Shown one piece after another: positions 45,548-57,700 of a DNA stretch of 64,000 nucleotides. How positions within the stretch are numbered: position 1 is the stretch's first letter; each line of letters begins with the position of its first letter. The stretch is from contig JAJEKV010000237.1 of the NCBI GenBank assembly GCA_021234155.1, positions 124,001-188,000 on the forward strand. The letters are read 5' to 3'. The notes beneath the pieces were generated by a model. It was not told the DNA's origin, ran no database searches, and worked only from the letters and a program-made list of their open reading frames with translations. This stretch comes from Isoetes taiwanensis (taxonomy: Eukaryota > Streptophyta > Lycopodiopsida > Isoetales > Isoetaceae). Made by a program: the position numbers and the translations under genes.

Positions 45548-47701
45548 TCACCGAGAAATCGAGGAGGGCCGGGGGCCGACACGTTTTTTCGGATTGGCAT
45601 CACAATGCATGACCAAAGCATCTATTAGAAATTGTCGTCGTGGATGTATGTATTCATGAGAGAACCATTTAGATGTAATCCGGTGACATCCATAAATAAG
45701 GTTAGAAATATTTAAAGGAACATGAGATGCAAGACATACAAGGGAAGGCATACAACTTACTTCCATATCTCTACGAGACAAGAGCTTCAACATATTTGTG
45801 CATAAATCCCATCATATACAACCCACATGATGTTAAATCGGCCGCCGTGGCACCTCTACTTTTTGAATCCGATTAACATTATTTCTCTTCATGAAATCGA
45901 CGCCTCTAGATACTTGACCGATCGATGTGGTTAACATTTGTGTGTGCAGCCTACATATCACTTAAATTTAGCAGACCTAATTAGCGAAGAAAAGCAAAGC
46001 AACAACTTAAAGTATTACATACCCTTTGATTGCTTTCTCGCTCGTCGTGATAACCGTAAGAGGATTCAAGACGGAATTTCGTGCGGTAGGATCTTGAATC
46101 GATGGATGGTGCGAGCGAAAAAAACAGCAAAGACAAAATGGTCATTCTCAAGGATAGGTGCAAGGATATGATGGCATTTAGCTACCACAATCCCCTTCAT
46201 CCCCGATTTCACTATTTCAATGACATTCGGTGATCCTTCAACCGATTCACCCTTTCTTTTTGTCTTTGGTAGCTTCTCTAAACCTTATATAGTTGTAAGC
46301 GGGATAAAAAAGATTTTGCTCTTCCACCGAAAGGCAATGTCTCATACAAGCACCTGGATTAGATTAAGATTAATATTAGAGACAAGGAATAGCAACAAAT
46401 ACGGCTTCGGTTACAACCAGGTTATTACCCCGCCATAAAGATCCACTAAGCGGCTACTCATTTTAGAGTTAGTTGCACATAAAATTGCTATGTCAGATGC
46501 AACCACTTTCATTTCAGCCGGCGGATAGTTCTTGAATGGCGTTGAATTCCATAAGTTTATCCTTGTCATCATTTCTGTTGTCAGATCCAAGATGTTAGTG
46601 TCATATTAACAATTGATCCATGACAATAAAGCATAAATTGATACCTTCCAATCTCTGTTTCAATTGGTTTAGACCGCAAAAGCTAGTAGAATATAATAAG
46701 CTACCAAGTATAAGTAAGTCAATTAGTGTCATATTAACAATTGATCCATGACAATAAAGCATAAATTGATACCTTCCAATCTCTGTTTCCAAATGGTTTA
46801 GACCGCAAAACGAGTAAAATATAATAAGCTACTGAAGTATAAGTAAGTCAATGTAAGCTAGCAATTACCGTTTTGCAGCGGATGTCCCTGCTCTAGTTTT
46901 CACTCTCTTTTTTCCAGCTGTTTTGGCATCAGCTTTGACCATAAATTTAGTCGTTGCCTTGGCTGCAATCTCAAGGCTTCTTCAACATCATCTAGCTCCT
47001 TTGAATCGCCGCAAAGTCTCTCAAGACAAGAAAGTGCTTCATTCTAATGTTTTGAAAGCAAGACAAAAAGAAACACGCACACCGCCAAAGAACAAGCCTT
47101 TTCCTCAACTTGAACTTCAACATCAACTTCGGGATTTGTTTTTCAATGTCGCCACCAATATCTTGATAATTTTATCGTAAACACGCCAACGTAAGTTTCA
47201 AAATACAAAAAAAAAAATAGAAACTCGAAAAGGAGAGAGAATTACTTTTTCGGGCTTTCAGCCTAGTTGCTCCAATAATAGCGGCTTCGGCTTCAGCGGG
47301 TGGGATCTCTTTTTGGAAAACAACCTCTGCTGCAAAATATTGAACATTAGTGAACTCTAACTACAACAGATGCAATCTTAATGTAATCGAGAATGTAATC
47401 ACCCTACCTTCCACATACCCCTCTGTCTCCAAATCCCCAGACCGATTGCTTATGAGTTGTTGCAATTCTCAAAGGTGATGTAGATGTGGATGGACTTCCA
47501 ACATCGATAGCGCGAAATCTTTTGTGCCAGTTCAAAGAATTGGGATGTCCGAGAATGGTAAATGCAACCCCTTCCCAATAACATTCTTCTTTTCACCTAC
47601 AACATGAAATTTGGCTATATTCGAACTTAAGCATAGTGCACGAAACATGAATTGTTTAGTTTACCTGCAGTTTTACTTCTTCCTTTCTTGATACTACCCA
47701 T
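45548..47701 (-). pseudogene. Composite element copy A: MGSIKK gene (Ulp1-like), decayed
   Basis: The first exon at 47,701 reads MGSIKKGRSKTAG before a GT donor and parallels MGSIKKPEK at 61,409. A later exon (about 47,520-47,410) has SPSTSTSPLR, matching STPSTSRSPLN of copy B. Further pieces resemble cysteine proteases of the Ulp1/SENP (C48) fold. One is KVVASDIAILCATNSKMSSR (about 46,495-46,440), like the fold's N-terminal segment. Another is KSKIFFIPLTT, and a third is APILENDHFVFAVF, in which the His could be the catalytic one (46,170-46,320 region). Stops interrupt these pieces and a 138-bp tandem duplication lies in an intron-like stretch (46,597-46,870). Assignment of individual exons is uncertain. 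Confidence 0.5.
46597..46870. repeat. 138-bp tandem duplication
   Basis: The block starting agtgtcatattaacaattga is repeated once with an offset of 138 bp and only a few differences (for example a ttcaattgg/tccaaatgg change). It is a recent duplication inside the copy A minus-strand gene remnant. Confidence 0.8.
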
Positions 47702-47704
47702 GTC

Positions 47705-48465
47705 TGCATTGACACAATTGGGTGTCAATAAGAAATGTAAACACTTGATTCAGAATCAAGGGGAGATGTAGAGTAGATAGAAGCAAAATTTGAAGAAAAA
47801 ACAATCAGATGCAAATCAAAACAGAACAAATGTTAATTACATGCAAGTAGGTTTTACTACTTGTGCAAACTTTCTCGCGATAATGTAACGACAAAATAGA
47901 AGTACATTAGTGTACATAGCTATCACAATGTAAAGGAAAACCAAATACTAAATTCAAATGCATTTTGAGAACAAAATATTTTATCAATACACCTATCAAA
48001 TACATCATTCAAAGATTGAATGTAAAGGAAAGTCAAATACCAAATTCATATGCATTTACGATCACATGTAAATGCAAAGTCCGATCAATGCAATACACCC
48101 CGTAAAGGAATTCGAGAAAAGCACTTCATGGCACATGTAAATGTAAAGTATGAAGCAAATACATTTCCTCTTTACGGTAAAAGACAAAACCACGCCAAAT
48201 CAAATGTTAATACGATTATGTACATGATGGAAACTAACTACATCTAAGTACACTCAAACTAATTATGTAATCAAAATAGAAATAGATGTACCCTAGGAAG
48301 GGATTCCTAAGCGTGATATCGGAGTCCTCGGACCATGAACAATCATGTACACATGTATTCGTCGTTGAAACCCGAATATAAGACAAAATAGACAATATGT
48401 ATGACCACAAAGTGGAGATATTACCATGGTCGAAGTCAAGGCAATCATTGCAACTGCTGCAAGTA
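47705..48465. other. Spacer between the two minus-strand genes of copy A
   Basis: AT-rich DNA contains near-repeats of aatgtaaaggaaa and catgtaaatg words (47,925-48,150). There is no gene-like frame. The matching interval in copy B (61,410-62,420) is also non-coding. Confidence 0.45.
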
Positions 48466-48470
48466 TTGCT

Positions 48471-49513
48471 TTATATGTGAGAATGAAGCGCTCCCGCCTT
48501 TTTGTGAGTATGGGAGGCGGGCTGCAGGCCTATCGGGTCTGATCTTTCCAAATGCTTAGTCATCTCCTTTATTCTATTCTCACAGTTGGAATTAACTTCC
48601 AAATCCTTGCTGATTTTTTCAATGGCAGCTTCTAATTCTTGCAAATCAGTCTTTAAACAATCAATGGGAATCATTAGAGCATCTAAGTCGATAACTTGAT
48701 TTCTCCTCCTCTAAATGGGATGCCAAAGCCATTTGCACATCAGTTGGCTTCCCGCTTGCTTTTAAACCTGCCATAATCTTTGAATTGCTCACATATTTTT
48801 GCATCTTTACTCTGCACAAGTCTTGTCAAGAAGCTCTTATCACTCTCATGCTTCAACAGTTCAATTTCCATTGTTTTCCTTTTCTCTTTTAAAGTCTGTA
48901 TTTCATCAAGCATGGAGGCAGAATCTAATGCTCTTGTTTCCCTCCACCTTTTCATCATTTCCAATTGCTACCCCAATTCTACCTGAGGCATACATTTAAT
49001 AGCTTTAACATTGGAAGACTTTACTGTAGCTAATTCTATCATGTCAGATTCTTTTTGAGAGCCTTTTGAATGAAGACTTGCACTTGCTTTCACCTCATCC
49101 CAATCAATGCTTACTCCTTTGTAATGAAGTGCATATGCTCGGGCAAAATACAATGGAATGTGATGATTTGCAATGCCCCTCCTACAAAAAACATGCTCAT
49201 ATACAGAAAAAAAATCTGCCATCCAACCAGGCTTAATCCTGCACTCTTGATAACCCCTAACAGCAGGGGCTTCAGAACCCCAAACATCCTGCACTGTTTG
49301 CACTAGCCCTGGAAACATGCTATCAAAATTGTTGCTCCTAAGCTGCCTGATGCTTACCTTGTCAAACTCGGGCGGCAAGACCTCCCGATCTAAAGAAGAC
49401 CCACTCTTGAGTTTTCGGGCGGCAGTTCTAGTGGGAGACCTTGGCATGGGCTTTAGAGGTTTGTTGCGAGGAGATTTCCTTGGATATGTCTTTGTTCCAA
49501 GCTGCTTCGTCAT
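48471..49513 (-). pseudogene. Composite element copy A: coiled-coil protein gene
   Basis: The frame from ATG 49,513 starts MTKQLGTKTYPRKSPRNKPL, a basic Ser/Pro/Arg-rich head. It continues through VWGSEAPAVRGYQECRIKPG and YFARAYALHYKGVSIDWDEV to VATVKSSNVK-type sequence. These blocks recur in the same order at 63,642-62,784. A TAG at 48,968 interrupts the frame, which then goes on as a coiled coil (LDEIQTLKEKRKTMEIELLK). Two further frame changes near 48,740-48,670 lead to LKTDLQELEAAIEKISKDLE and a final stop at 48,471. I do not recognise the family. The conserved head plus coiled coil suggests a DNA- or partner-binding accessory protein of the element. Confidence 0.6.
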
Positions 49514-49559
49514 GATCTCTTCCCTGGTGCTTCAGCTCTCTGAAAATGCAAGCTTTTGG

Positions 49560-49917
49560 CTATGGAAGTCCTGATCTTGGCTATGGAGGTTCGAATATAG
49601 ATGTCAAGCTTTCAGCTATGGAGGTTCGAATATGGATGTCAAGCTTTCGGCTATGGAGGTTCGAGCGGGAGGAAGGTTGAACAGAGCACGGGAGGAGAGT
49701 TCAAAATTATTTGCCCTATTAATGATTCATTCCAAGAATAATAATTTCTGGGGGGGAGGGATTTCCTTACATTTTGAATTTGTAAATGTAAAATACAGGC
49801 ACTTTTTTTGCCCACCCTTTCATGCTTCTACCCTGCTCCTGCCAAATATATCAGGCAACCAATCAGTCTTCTGTATGGTACATTCTTTATATAATCTACT
49901 TCTTCTTTTGTTGCAGG
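49560..49917. repeat. Terminal region of copy A with 36-bp repeats
   Basis: The unit ggctatggaggttcgaatat plus ggatgtcaagctttc occurs about three times at 49,557-49,665. The following 250 bp is AT-rich with a G run (49,752) and no gene. The truncated 3' side of copia-2 begins at about 49,918, so the right end of the composite copy A lies here. Confidence 0.55.
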
Positions 49918-52900
49918 TGACATCTTCTCACTGATCTTATGTCCAGGCACTAATGGTGTACTTGCAGCATTACAGTTCTCCATCTTAAATCTTTCCAATA
50001 CTCCCTGAATATAACTTCATTGTGTCAAATTCAAAATTTTGTTACTTTTGTCTCGATCAACTTTTATTCCCAAAATTTTTCCCAATTCACCTAAATCAAA
50101 CATTCTGAACCTTTGCTTCAACAGCCTTTTGCATGTCTCAAGATAGTCCATATCATTTTGAGCTTCTTAAAACCTTGTCCAGCAAGTATTTGTCTATGCA
50201 AGTGTACCATGCACGAGGGGATTGTTTAAGACCATACACTGCACGTTTAAGCCTCCAAATTTTTCCTTCTTCATTTTCATAACCAGCTGGTGGTCTCATA
50301 TAAATTTCCTCCTCAAGTTCAGCATTTAAAAAAGCTGTACTTACATCCATGTGGTGTATTTCATAACCTAACGAATTAGCCAATGCTAATAACATTCTTA
50401 TGCTTGCCATTTTTACAATAGGTGAGTATGTATCATTATAGTCAACTCCTTTTTGTTGCGAGAGTCCTTGTGCAACCAACCTAGCCTTAAACTTCTTCTC
50501 TCTATCTGACAATTCTTTGCCTTTGAAGATTCATCTATTTCCTACAATGTTTTTCAGACTCGGTTTATTCACTATTTCATATGTTTCAGTTTTCTGGAAA
50601 GCTTTTCGTCCATAGCAGATTTTCAATGCTTTCTATTTTCAGTGCTCATTGCTTCTTCATATGTTTGAGGTACATGAAGCTCCACTACTGACATTAATGC
50701 AGGTATGTTTGTTTCCTCTTCTCGTTCTAATCTTCTACTCCTTCCATCTATTTCTCTTCGATGGTTTTCCATGACAATACCTTTATCTTCTAATTCTCGT
50801 TTCAATCTCTGAGCTTTGGCCATTCTTCTTCTTTGCCATCATGTTCAATCTCAGGTCTGTCTTCACTCCTATGTTCTTTTATATCAGCAAAAACAGGTGG
50901 CTTTATAGCTAACTCATCGTCATCATCATTTGTATATGCACTCTCCTGATCCTTTGCAATAATTTTATTTCCCTTTTTTTGATTCTTATGGCTGCAATTT
51001 TCGATGTCTTTGTACAACTTATTTTCTACAAACACTACATCTCTACTTACTAATATCTTTCTGCAATGATGATCAAACAATTTGTAATCCTTTGCCTCTT
51101 CATCATATCCAATTAGATATGCTATTATAGCCCTGTCATCAAGCTTTTGTCTCATTTCCTGAGGTACATGTACATAAGCTAGACAGGCATAGGCTTTAAA
51201 TTTTTCATATTCTGGTATTCGTTTAGACCACAAAGTTTCAGGAATATCTCCATTTATGCTTATACTTGGCAGTCTATTCTGTATGTATATGGCAACCTTT
51301 AATGCTTCTTCCCAAAACTTATTTGGTAACCCAGAATATTTAAGCATAGCTCTTAGAGCATTCAAACAAGTTCTGTTCTTTCTCTCTGCAACTCCATTCT
51401 ACTGAGATGTAAATCTACAAGTTAATTGTCTTTTGATTCCATTTTCTACACAAAAGTCTTAAATTTTCTAGAGATGTACTCTCCACCACGATCTGATCTT
51501 AAGCACTTTATTTTGTTTCCAGTTTCTCTTTCTACTTCTGCTACAAATTCTTTGAATGCTTTTAATGCTTCACTTTTTCTTTCCAAACAATATACTTTTG
51601 CTTTTCTAGTGTAATCATCAACGAAAGTAATGAAGTACCTCTTTTTTATATAGCTCCTAACATTGAGTGGTCCACAGATATCTGTGTGCATAAGTTCCAA
51701 TGGTGCTTCAGCCCGTTTGGTTCGTTTTTGAAATGGCAGCCTTGTGCTTTTTCCAAGCATGCATCCCCTGCAAATGAAATTCTCGTATTCTGTTTTATCA
51801 CTTGTATTATATCCAAGCTTGCTCAATGTTCTTATATTATTAATATTTGTGTGATCAAGACATTCATGCCAGGTTCTTAAATTTGAAACTGTCACATTGT
51901 TAATTATTGGCATATGTTCTGTCACATCCAATTCAAACAAGTCTACTCTTTTTGCCCAGAAACAAATTGTATTATCCTTTTCAACAGTACAAAAGAGTTT
52001 AAACCTAGGTCCACTAACTGGCTCATTGAAATCAAATTTTTAACTATTCCAGGAACACATAGCAATTTTTCCAACTCTACTGGCTCTCCTTGTAGATTGT
52101 ACAATTTCAGCACTTCTTTGATTCTTCCATCTCCAAGTCTGATCCGTCTTAAAAATTGCTTCTCATCCTTCTTTGTAAGCAAATTTGAATCCCCTAGGAT
52201 TGTTCTTTCAGCTCCTGAATCTAAAACAAATGATGATTTAGAATCTTTATCTTTACTTGAAATACTAGAAACAGCATTGATTACCTCTTCTTCTGAGTCA
52301 CTTCTTCATTTTCTTTCACAACAATATTTGTACTTGCTGCCCTGATACCTTTGCCTTTCCTTTCTCAACAACCCTCCAATTACCTTTGCATCTACCTCTT
52401 CCTCAGCCTCTTCCAAGATCCCTTGGGCTGGGACACTTTGTAGACAAGTATCCTATTCCACCACAAGTATAGGTTTGCTTCCATTTCGGACAATTAAATT
52501 TCAAGTGTCCTACCTCTCCACAGCCATAGCATGGCCCAACCTGTCTATTTCTACCTTCAACAGAACTCTTCCCCTTTCTTACCATCAGCACCTCGGCTGT
52601 ATCCTCATCTTCTTCATCAACCTCCTCCATCATTAGGGCGGATTTGGGGTCTCAAAATGGCCTCGAAAGAAAAATTCCATGTCATATTTTCTCTTGCTTA
52701 TTAATTGTACTTTCCTTCTCTTTAATCGCAATAAATACTCAAAAAGTAACTTCATCAATTAGTTTTTGGGCCATAACTTTTGATTCATAGCTTCAAATCG
52801 CAAGATTTTTGTTTCATTGGATGCGGAATCAAAAGATCTATCCAACAATATATGGGTTGAATGTATTTTAATCTAATTTAGATGACCAAAAGTTAAAAAA

Positions 52901-53823
52901 CGAGAAAAAACCTGGTTTTTTGCATTTTTTTTAGTCTTTCCTTTTATCAAAAGCATATCAAGGCTATACTCATTGGAAAGATCTCGCCATGAGCTATCCA
53001 ACGCAACAAACGGCGTGCAATTTGGATATCACAATCACAAGTTATAGCCAAGAAACGATGCATTTGAGTTAAAAAGTGCAATTATTACAGTACTATTTAT
53101 TGGCTTGAAGGTACTATGACGTGGATATTAGAAATTAAAGTTAAGGGCCATTTTGAGACCCCAAATCTGCCCTAATGAACATACTTCTGCTCAATTTCTG
53201 TTTGGGCTATATGTGCAGCCTCCTCTCTTGTTTTAGCAATAGTACGTACAAGTTTAGCCAAATGTTCAAACTTAGAAAACATTCTAGAGATGGCTAAAAT
53301 CTGATGATTTACTGACATGGTTACACCAACAGCCTCCAAGTCTGCACATAGTGAATCAAACCTTTGAACATATTTATTAACGACATCTTCTCATCAAATT
53401 TAACTTTTCTGATCTTCTTTTCTAATACATCTATCTGAGATGAGCTTTTATCTTGATATGTCTTTATTAAGTATTTCCACCTTGCTTTTATTAAGTATCA
53501 AGATATGCTTTTATCTCAATTTCAGCGTTATACTTGGTGCCACCTTGCACATAATAATTGCTTTGGCCTGTCCTACTTTCAGCTCTTCACTGAGCAAATC
53601 ACTGCTATGACTTCCTTCCTTTGATTTAGCAGTAGACTCACCTGTTGGAGTTGTTGCAGGACTGCTTGCTTCTTCTGCTATAGTAGCATTTGGCTCAATG
53701 ATGTATCATAGTCCTTCAAATTGTAGCACTTCTTTCACTTTCTCTTTCCATATTTGAAAGCCTCCAACACCCTGAAACACTTCAACTGATGCCAATAGAG
53801 TTGCTCCAAACCTTGTGGACATT
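49918..53823 (-). pseudogene. Copia-2 gag-pol, multiply disrupted
   Basis: Gag starts MSTRFGATLLASVEVFQGVG (53,823) and is split by a CATTAG element. It resumes with a CCHC knuckle, CYGCGEVGHLKFNC, and a second damaged one, CGGIGYLSTKC. Protease is recognisable only by VLDSGAERTI-like sequence near 52,225. Integrase has HECLDHTNIN, CRGCMLGK, MHTDICGPL and FVDDYTRK, then a stop near 51,460 before NGVAERK. Reverse transcriptase is present from KARLVAQGLSQQKGVDY through MDVSTAFLNAELEEEIYMRP and VYGLKQSPRAWY. The frame then jumps from DKVLR straight to MDYLETCKRL. The segment that should hold the catalytic YVDD is therefore deleted, and another stop follows at about 50,020. It cannot be functional. 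Confidence 0.85.
52631..53177. mobile_element. CATTAG foldback element, copy 3, inserted in copia-2 gag
   Basis: The termini CATTAGGGCGGATTTGGGGT and (reverse complement) CATTAGGGCAGATTTGGGGT are almost identical for about 35 bp. They continue CTCAAAATGGCC on both sides. The interior contains CATAACTTTTGATTCATAG on the left and ATCACAAGTTATAGCC on the right, equivalent to copy 2. The flanking Gag codons can be joined across it, showing a simple insertion. I find no convincing target duplication. Confidence 0.8.
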
Positions 53824-53846
53824 GTTAGATAGAGCTCTGATACCAA

Positions 53847-54265
53847 TGAAAGATAATGATCAATCTAACTAGAGTTTACTCTTATGCAAACAACTTCACA
53901 TAATATTTATTCATATGAACCAGCAACAATGTCACACAAAGGAGTATATATATCACGAAGTATTTAACATGGAAAGCAAAGTTATTCAATGAACTCAGAC
54001 TCAACTTTGCACAGCTGTATCTGCCGACCTGCTTACCCATTGGAGCCGATTCTGCTTGTATATATTGTAGAGGACCACCGCTTTCTAGTGATCCTCCAAT
54101 CTTCTTCATTGATAAATCTAGCAAGTAGCTAGATCTTTGTTTTCGCAAGCACTGGTCTAGTGCTACTGTTCATCGTCCCATATATTGCTATATCTGTATA
54201 TAACCAATGGTTCAATAATGTAACTTCAAAACTTATTCACAATACCATATAGAATATTCAATGAC
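53847..54265 (-). repeat. Copia-2 5' LTR (outer edge approximate)
   Basis: The inner edge is clear: the LTR ends ATTATCTTTCA one base before the primer-binding site. The outer edge is taken at a TGTGTCATTG start near 54,265, but TGTGAATAAG near 54,242 is also possible. Length is therefore about 400-420 bp. Confidence 0.6.
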
Positions 54266-54289
54266 ACATCAACCTAGGTTGGGTAAAAG

Positions 54290-54769
54290 CACGTTAGGGT
54301 GTCATACATTAGGGGGCAATTCATGTAAACTTTTGAACGGGTTGCTGAATTTTAAATGTACTTATTTCATGTATAAATCTTGTCTTATATATTTAAAAAG
54401 GGGCAAAATTCCCGTTTGTTTGTAATTATGACGAGTAGAGGCCGGCGGTTGATGCGAAACTCCTAGAGGAAATTCCTCCCTCCAATTTCCTCCAGGAAAA
54501 TTCCCTCCAGAAAAATTTCCTTCCAAGAAAATTCCCAAATCGAACCAAGAAAGTAGAACACAATTTGAATTTTTTCGGGAGAGGGAAAACATGCAACTGG
54601 GTGATTTTGAAACCGAATGTGGCGATCGTGAAAACATGCAATCCGGTGATTTTGAAACCGAATGTGGCAAACATCGATGGCATCCGGTGAATTCAAAATT
54701 GTGAAGAGTAAACAAGGGTGGCATGCATTAATTTCGAAAAGTGGGAGAGATGAGAAAGGGAAAAAGAAG
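54290..54769 (+). other. Left terminal region and leader of composite element copy B
   Basis: Before the DDE-like start codon lies about 480 bp with tcaggaaaattccctcc-type repeats (54,465-54,535) and a near-duplicate gtgattttgaaaccgaatgt (54,602 and 54,647). The far end of the window (63,915-63,945) carries ggagggaattttcc in the opposite sense, so these may be inverted subterminal repeats of the element. Overlapping minus-strand frames here are repeat artefacts. Confidence 0.4.
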
Positions 54770-57700
54770 ATGGCGAGCATGATAGCGAAATTGAAAAGGG
54801 TAGTACATCCTCAAGGTATGTTACCAAAAAAATAAGGACCGGTGTGCAAAAATGTTACATTGTTATGAGAAAAGAGAAATTTGAATCTCTCGGCCCTAAT
54901 CAAAGGTACTTATTTGCTTCTAGATTCTTGCAAGATCACAGGCTATTGGAGCTTTTTGAACCTGTGATTGGCTTGCCTTCACAAGCAGTGGTCAAGCATG
55001 CAATTTTAGAAAACCTTAAAGATGGATTGGAAGAGGTAAAATGCTCTAATAGTGGTGATAAATTGGTTGCCAAGCATTCAGTTTTATCAATGGTTGTGGG
55101 GAAAAATGGTGATTTGAAGCAAAAGGGAATTGCTTGCAAGATGCTCAAATGCCATCCCCGAAATCTTTCATATGCTGCTAGCAGAAGAAAGAGAATGGAA
55201 ATTGCTGGTTCAAGCATTTGGGTATTAGCAGGCAGGAAGGCTAGATCTGATTGTTTGGATGAAGAAACCAAGCTAAAAGTCATCCAGTTCTGGCTTAACA
55301 ACACCAAGGTTTCACCAAAGTACAGGGATGTGAGGAAAAAAAGAAGCGAGGCAATCCAGTATCTTGACATTCCTCAGATATTAAAGCTTTTGTCAAAGAA
55401 ACTATTACATTTCAGTTTCTTTTTAGTTTTCATGTACATTTTTATGCACATATGTGAATTCCTCTACCAATCTTAGTTTACTTGCTTTGATGTAGCCTTT
55501 TTGGTCTGTTTTGCTTACTGTATTATACATGTAAATGAGGTTTATAGGATCAACTACTTGCTCTTAGAAGTATTTCATGTATATTATGTGATATATATGT
55601 ACATAGTGTAAGGACGTAAGATTAAATGTGCAGAAGTGAACTCCTTTGCCTTAGTTTACTTGCTTTGATGTAGCCTTTTCGGTCTGTTTTGCTTACTGTA
55701 TTATACATGTAAATGAGGTTTATGGGGTCATCTACTTGCTCTTGGAAGTATTTCATGTATATTATGTGATATATATGTACATAGTGTAAGGATGTATGAG
55801 TAAATGTGCTATAAATTGATACTATACATAATCTACTGTACATATGTATTGAATATGTATAGATTCAATCAAATCTTTTTACATGTACAACTGATATGTA
55901 CTGGTATACATAGTATTTCTTACTTATGTACTGGATATGTAAGGTATTCAATGCAATCTTCTCCAACTTACCTATTTTCTTTTTGCAATGTGCAAATTTT
56001 GTATGAGCACTTTGTGGAGGAGAATCCAGATCTGAGATGTTGGTATTAGAATGTTCGAATACCTGAAACCAAGTTGCATAAGGAAATTGAAGGAGAGAAA
56101 CACTTGCTGTTGTGTCAAGCATGAACAAGCAGAGAATTTCAGAAAAGCTTTCAACTCTATGAGACTGAAGTTTCACATAAATTGCAGTTGCAATTGTGAT
56201 GTATGTGCTGTTGGTACACATGATGGGGTTTGTCAGGCATAAAAGCGTACATTTTGTAATGTTAGCACTCTTTGGAGAGAAATGGTTTGCCAAAAAGAGG
56301 AAAGGGAAGAGTGGCACAATCTGAAGTGCATAAGGGGGGATTGTGAAAAATGTGGTAAACAAAAGATTCCCTTATATCCAAAAGAGACTGATCAGAATAA
56401 TGAAGATGATGCTAAATGGCAGGCTTACTGTTATATGGACGAGAAGTCAAGGAAGGGCACTTCTAGAGGTCTAAGATTGGTGGAGAAGCAAATATATGCT
56501 CCTTTCATGTTATCTGCCATGTTTGATCACATGAAAAAGTTTGTGCATCACAACTTTGCAGCTCATTGGCAGAGCAAGGAATTTAGGAGAAGCATTCAGA
56601 GTCTAAGAGATGATTCTGTGATATCAGTAGTAGACTTTGCAGAAAATTACACATTGCAGCCCTTCAAAGAAGTGCAGTCTGAACATTGGAATGCCACTAT
56701 TTTGGTACACATCACTCTCTTCAAGGTAAATGGTAAGTTGCAGAAGACTGTTCACTTATATGTTTCTGATGATAGAAGTCATGACACACATTTTGTACAG
56801 CATGCATTTCAACTTCATCTTCAGTGGTTGAAAGGGAATGGAGGATCTCACATGCGGTATTATCTCGTGTGGTCAGATGGTTGTGCTGCTCAGTTCAAAT
56901 CCAGAAGATCATTCTACTTCAGATGCAGGTACCATTGTCAGCATGGCATTCGTGTACAATGGAATTTCTTCGGATCAGGACATGGGAAGGGGGAACATGA
57001 TGGAGAAGCTGCCAAGGCCAAGCAACTCTTGGCCAGTGAGCAAAGAAGAGAGCATGGAATTAAAATAAAGGGTGCTCATGATGCCTGTGTTGTTTTGAGA
57101 AACAAGAAATCTCAAGTTCGTAGAGTGTGTTGGGAAGTGAAGGAGGCTGAGATTGACAGGACAAAGCCATTTGATGTGCAACCCCTTCCTGGTGTCCAAA
57201 ACTGGCACTGTGTATCTTCCATAAGTCCGGAGGACCCAACCTTACTGATGGTTAGACCACTATCTTGTTTTTGCAGTGCCTGCATAAACTTTGAATGGCA
57301 GGCATGTGAGTCTATTCAACACTGTGGAAAGTGGACATTGAAGAAGCTAGTCCCATGTGCACATGCTGAAGGTACAGAATTGGAATCAGAAACTGCAATG
57401 TTTGCAAATGAGGTAGAGGAGTTACATGATGTGATACAGTTTGGTGATAATTTTGCTTCTTTTGCTCTTCCTGGTAATGAGGAAGATGTGCCATATTATG
57501 TTCTTGCTTGCACTAGAGAAAAGCATGGTCATTGATGCTTACAAGAATGAGCATCATGCAGGTGACACAGTCATATCAGCTTACTATTATCTGAAATTGC
57601 CAAGTTGCCATAACAAATATAAGCTGTTGGATGATAGAGAAGTATTGGTACCAGTAGAGTCTATTATTGGAGCTAAATTTCCCATGAAGAAGATAAATCA

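Larger units (their letters stand above)
49918..54265 (-). mobile_element. Copia-2, Ty1/copia retrotransposon, 3' truncated and internally deleted
   Basis: On the minus strand the order is 5' LTR (about 54,265-53,847), primer site TGGTATCAGAGC (53,845-53,834), gag, protease, integrase and part of reverse transcriptase. The element ends at about 49,918 without RNase H or 3' LTR. A CATTAG element sits in gag (52,631-53,177). It belongs to a different copia lineage from copia-1: domain order is the same but the proteins are clearly diverged. Confidence 0.85.
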
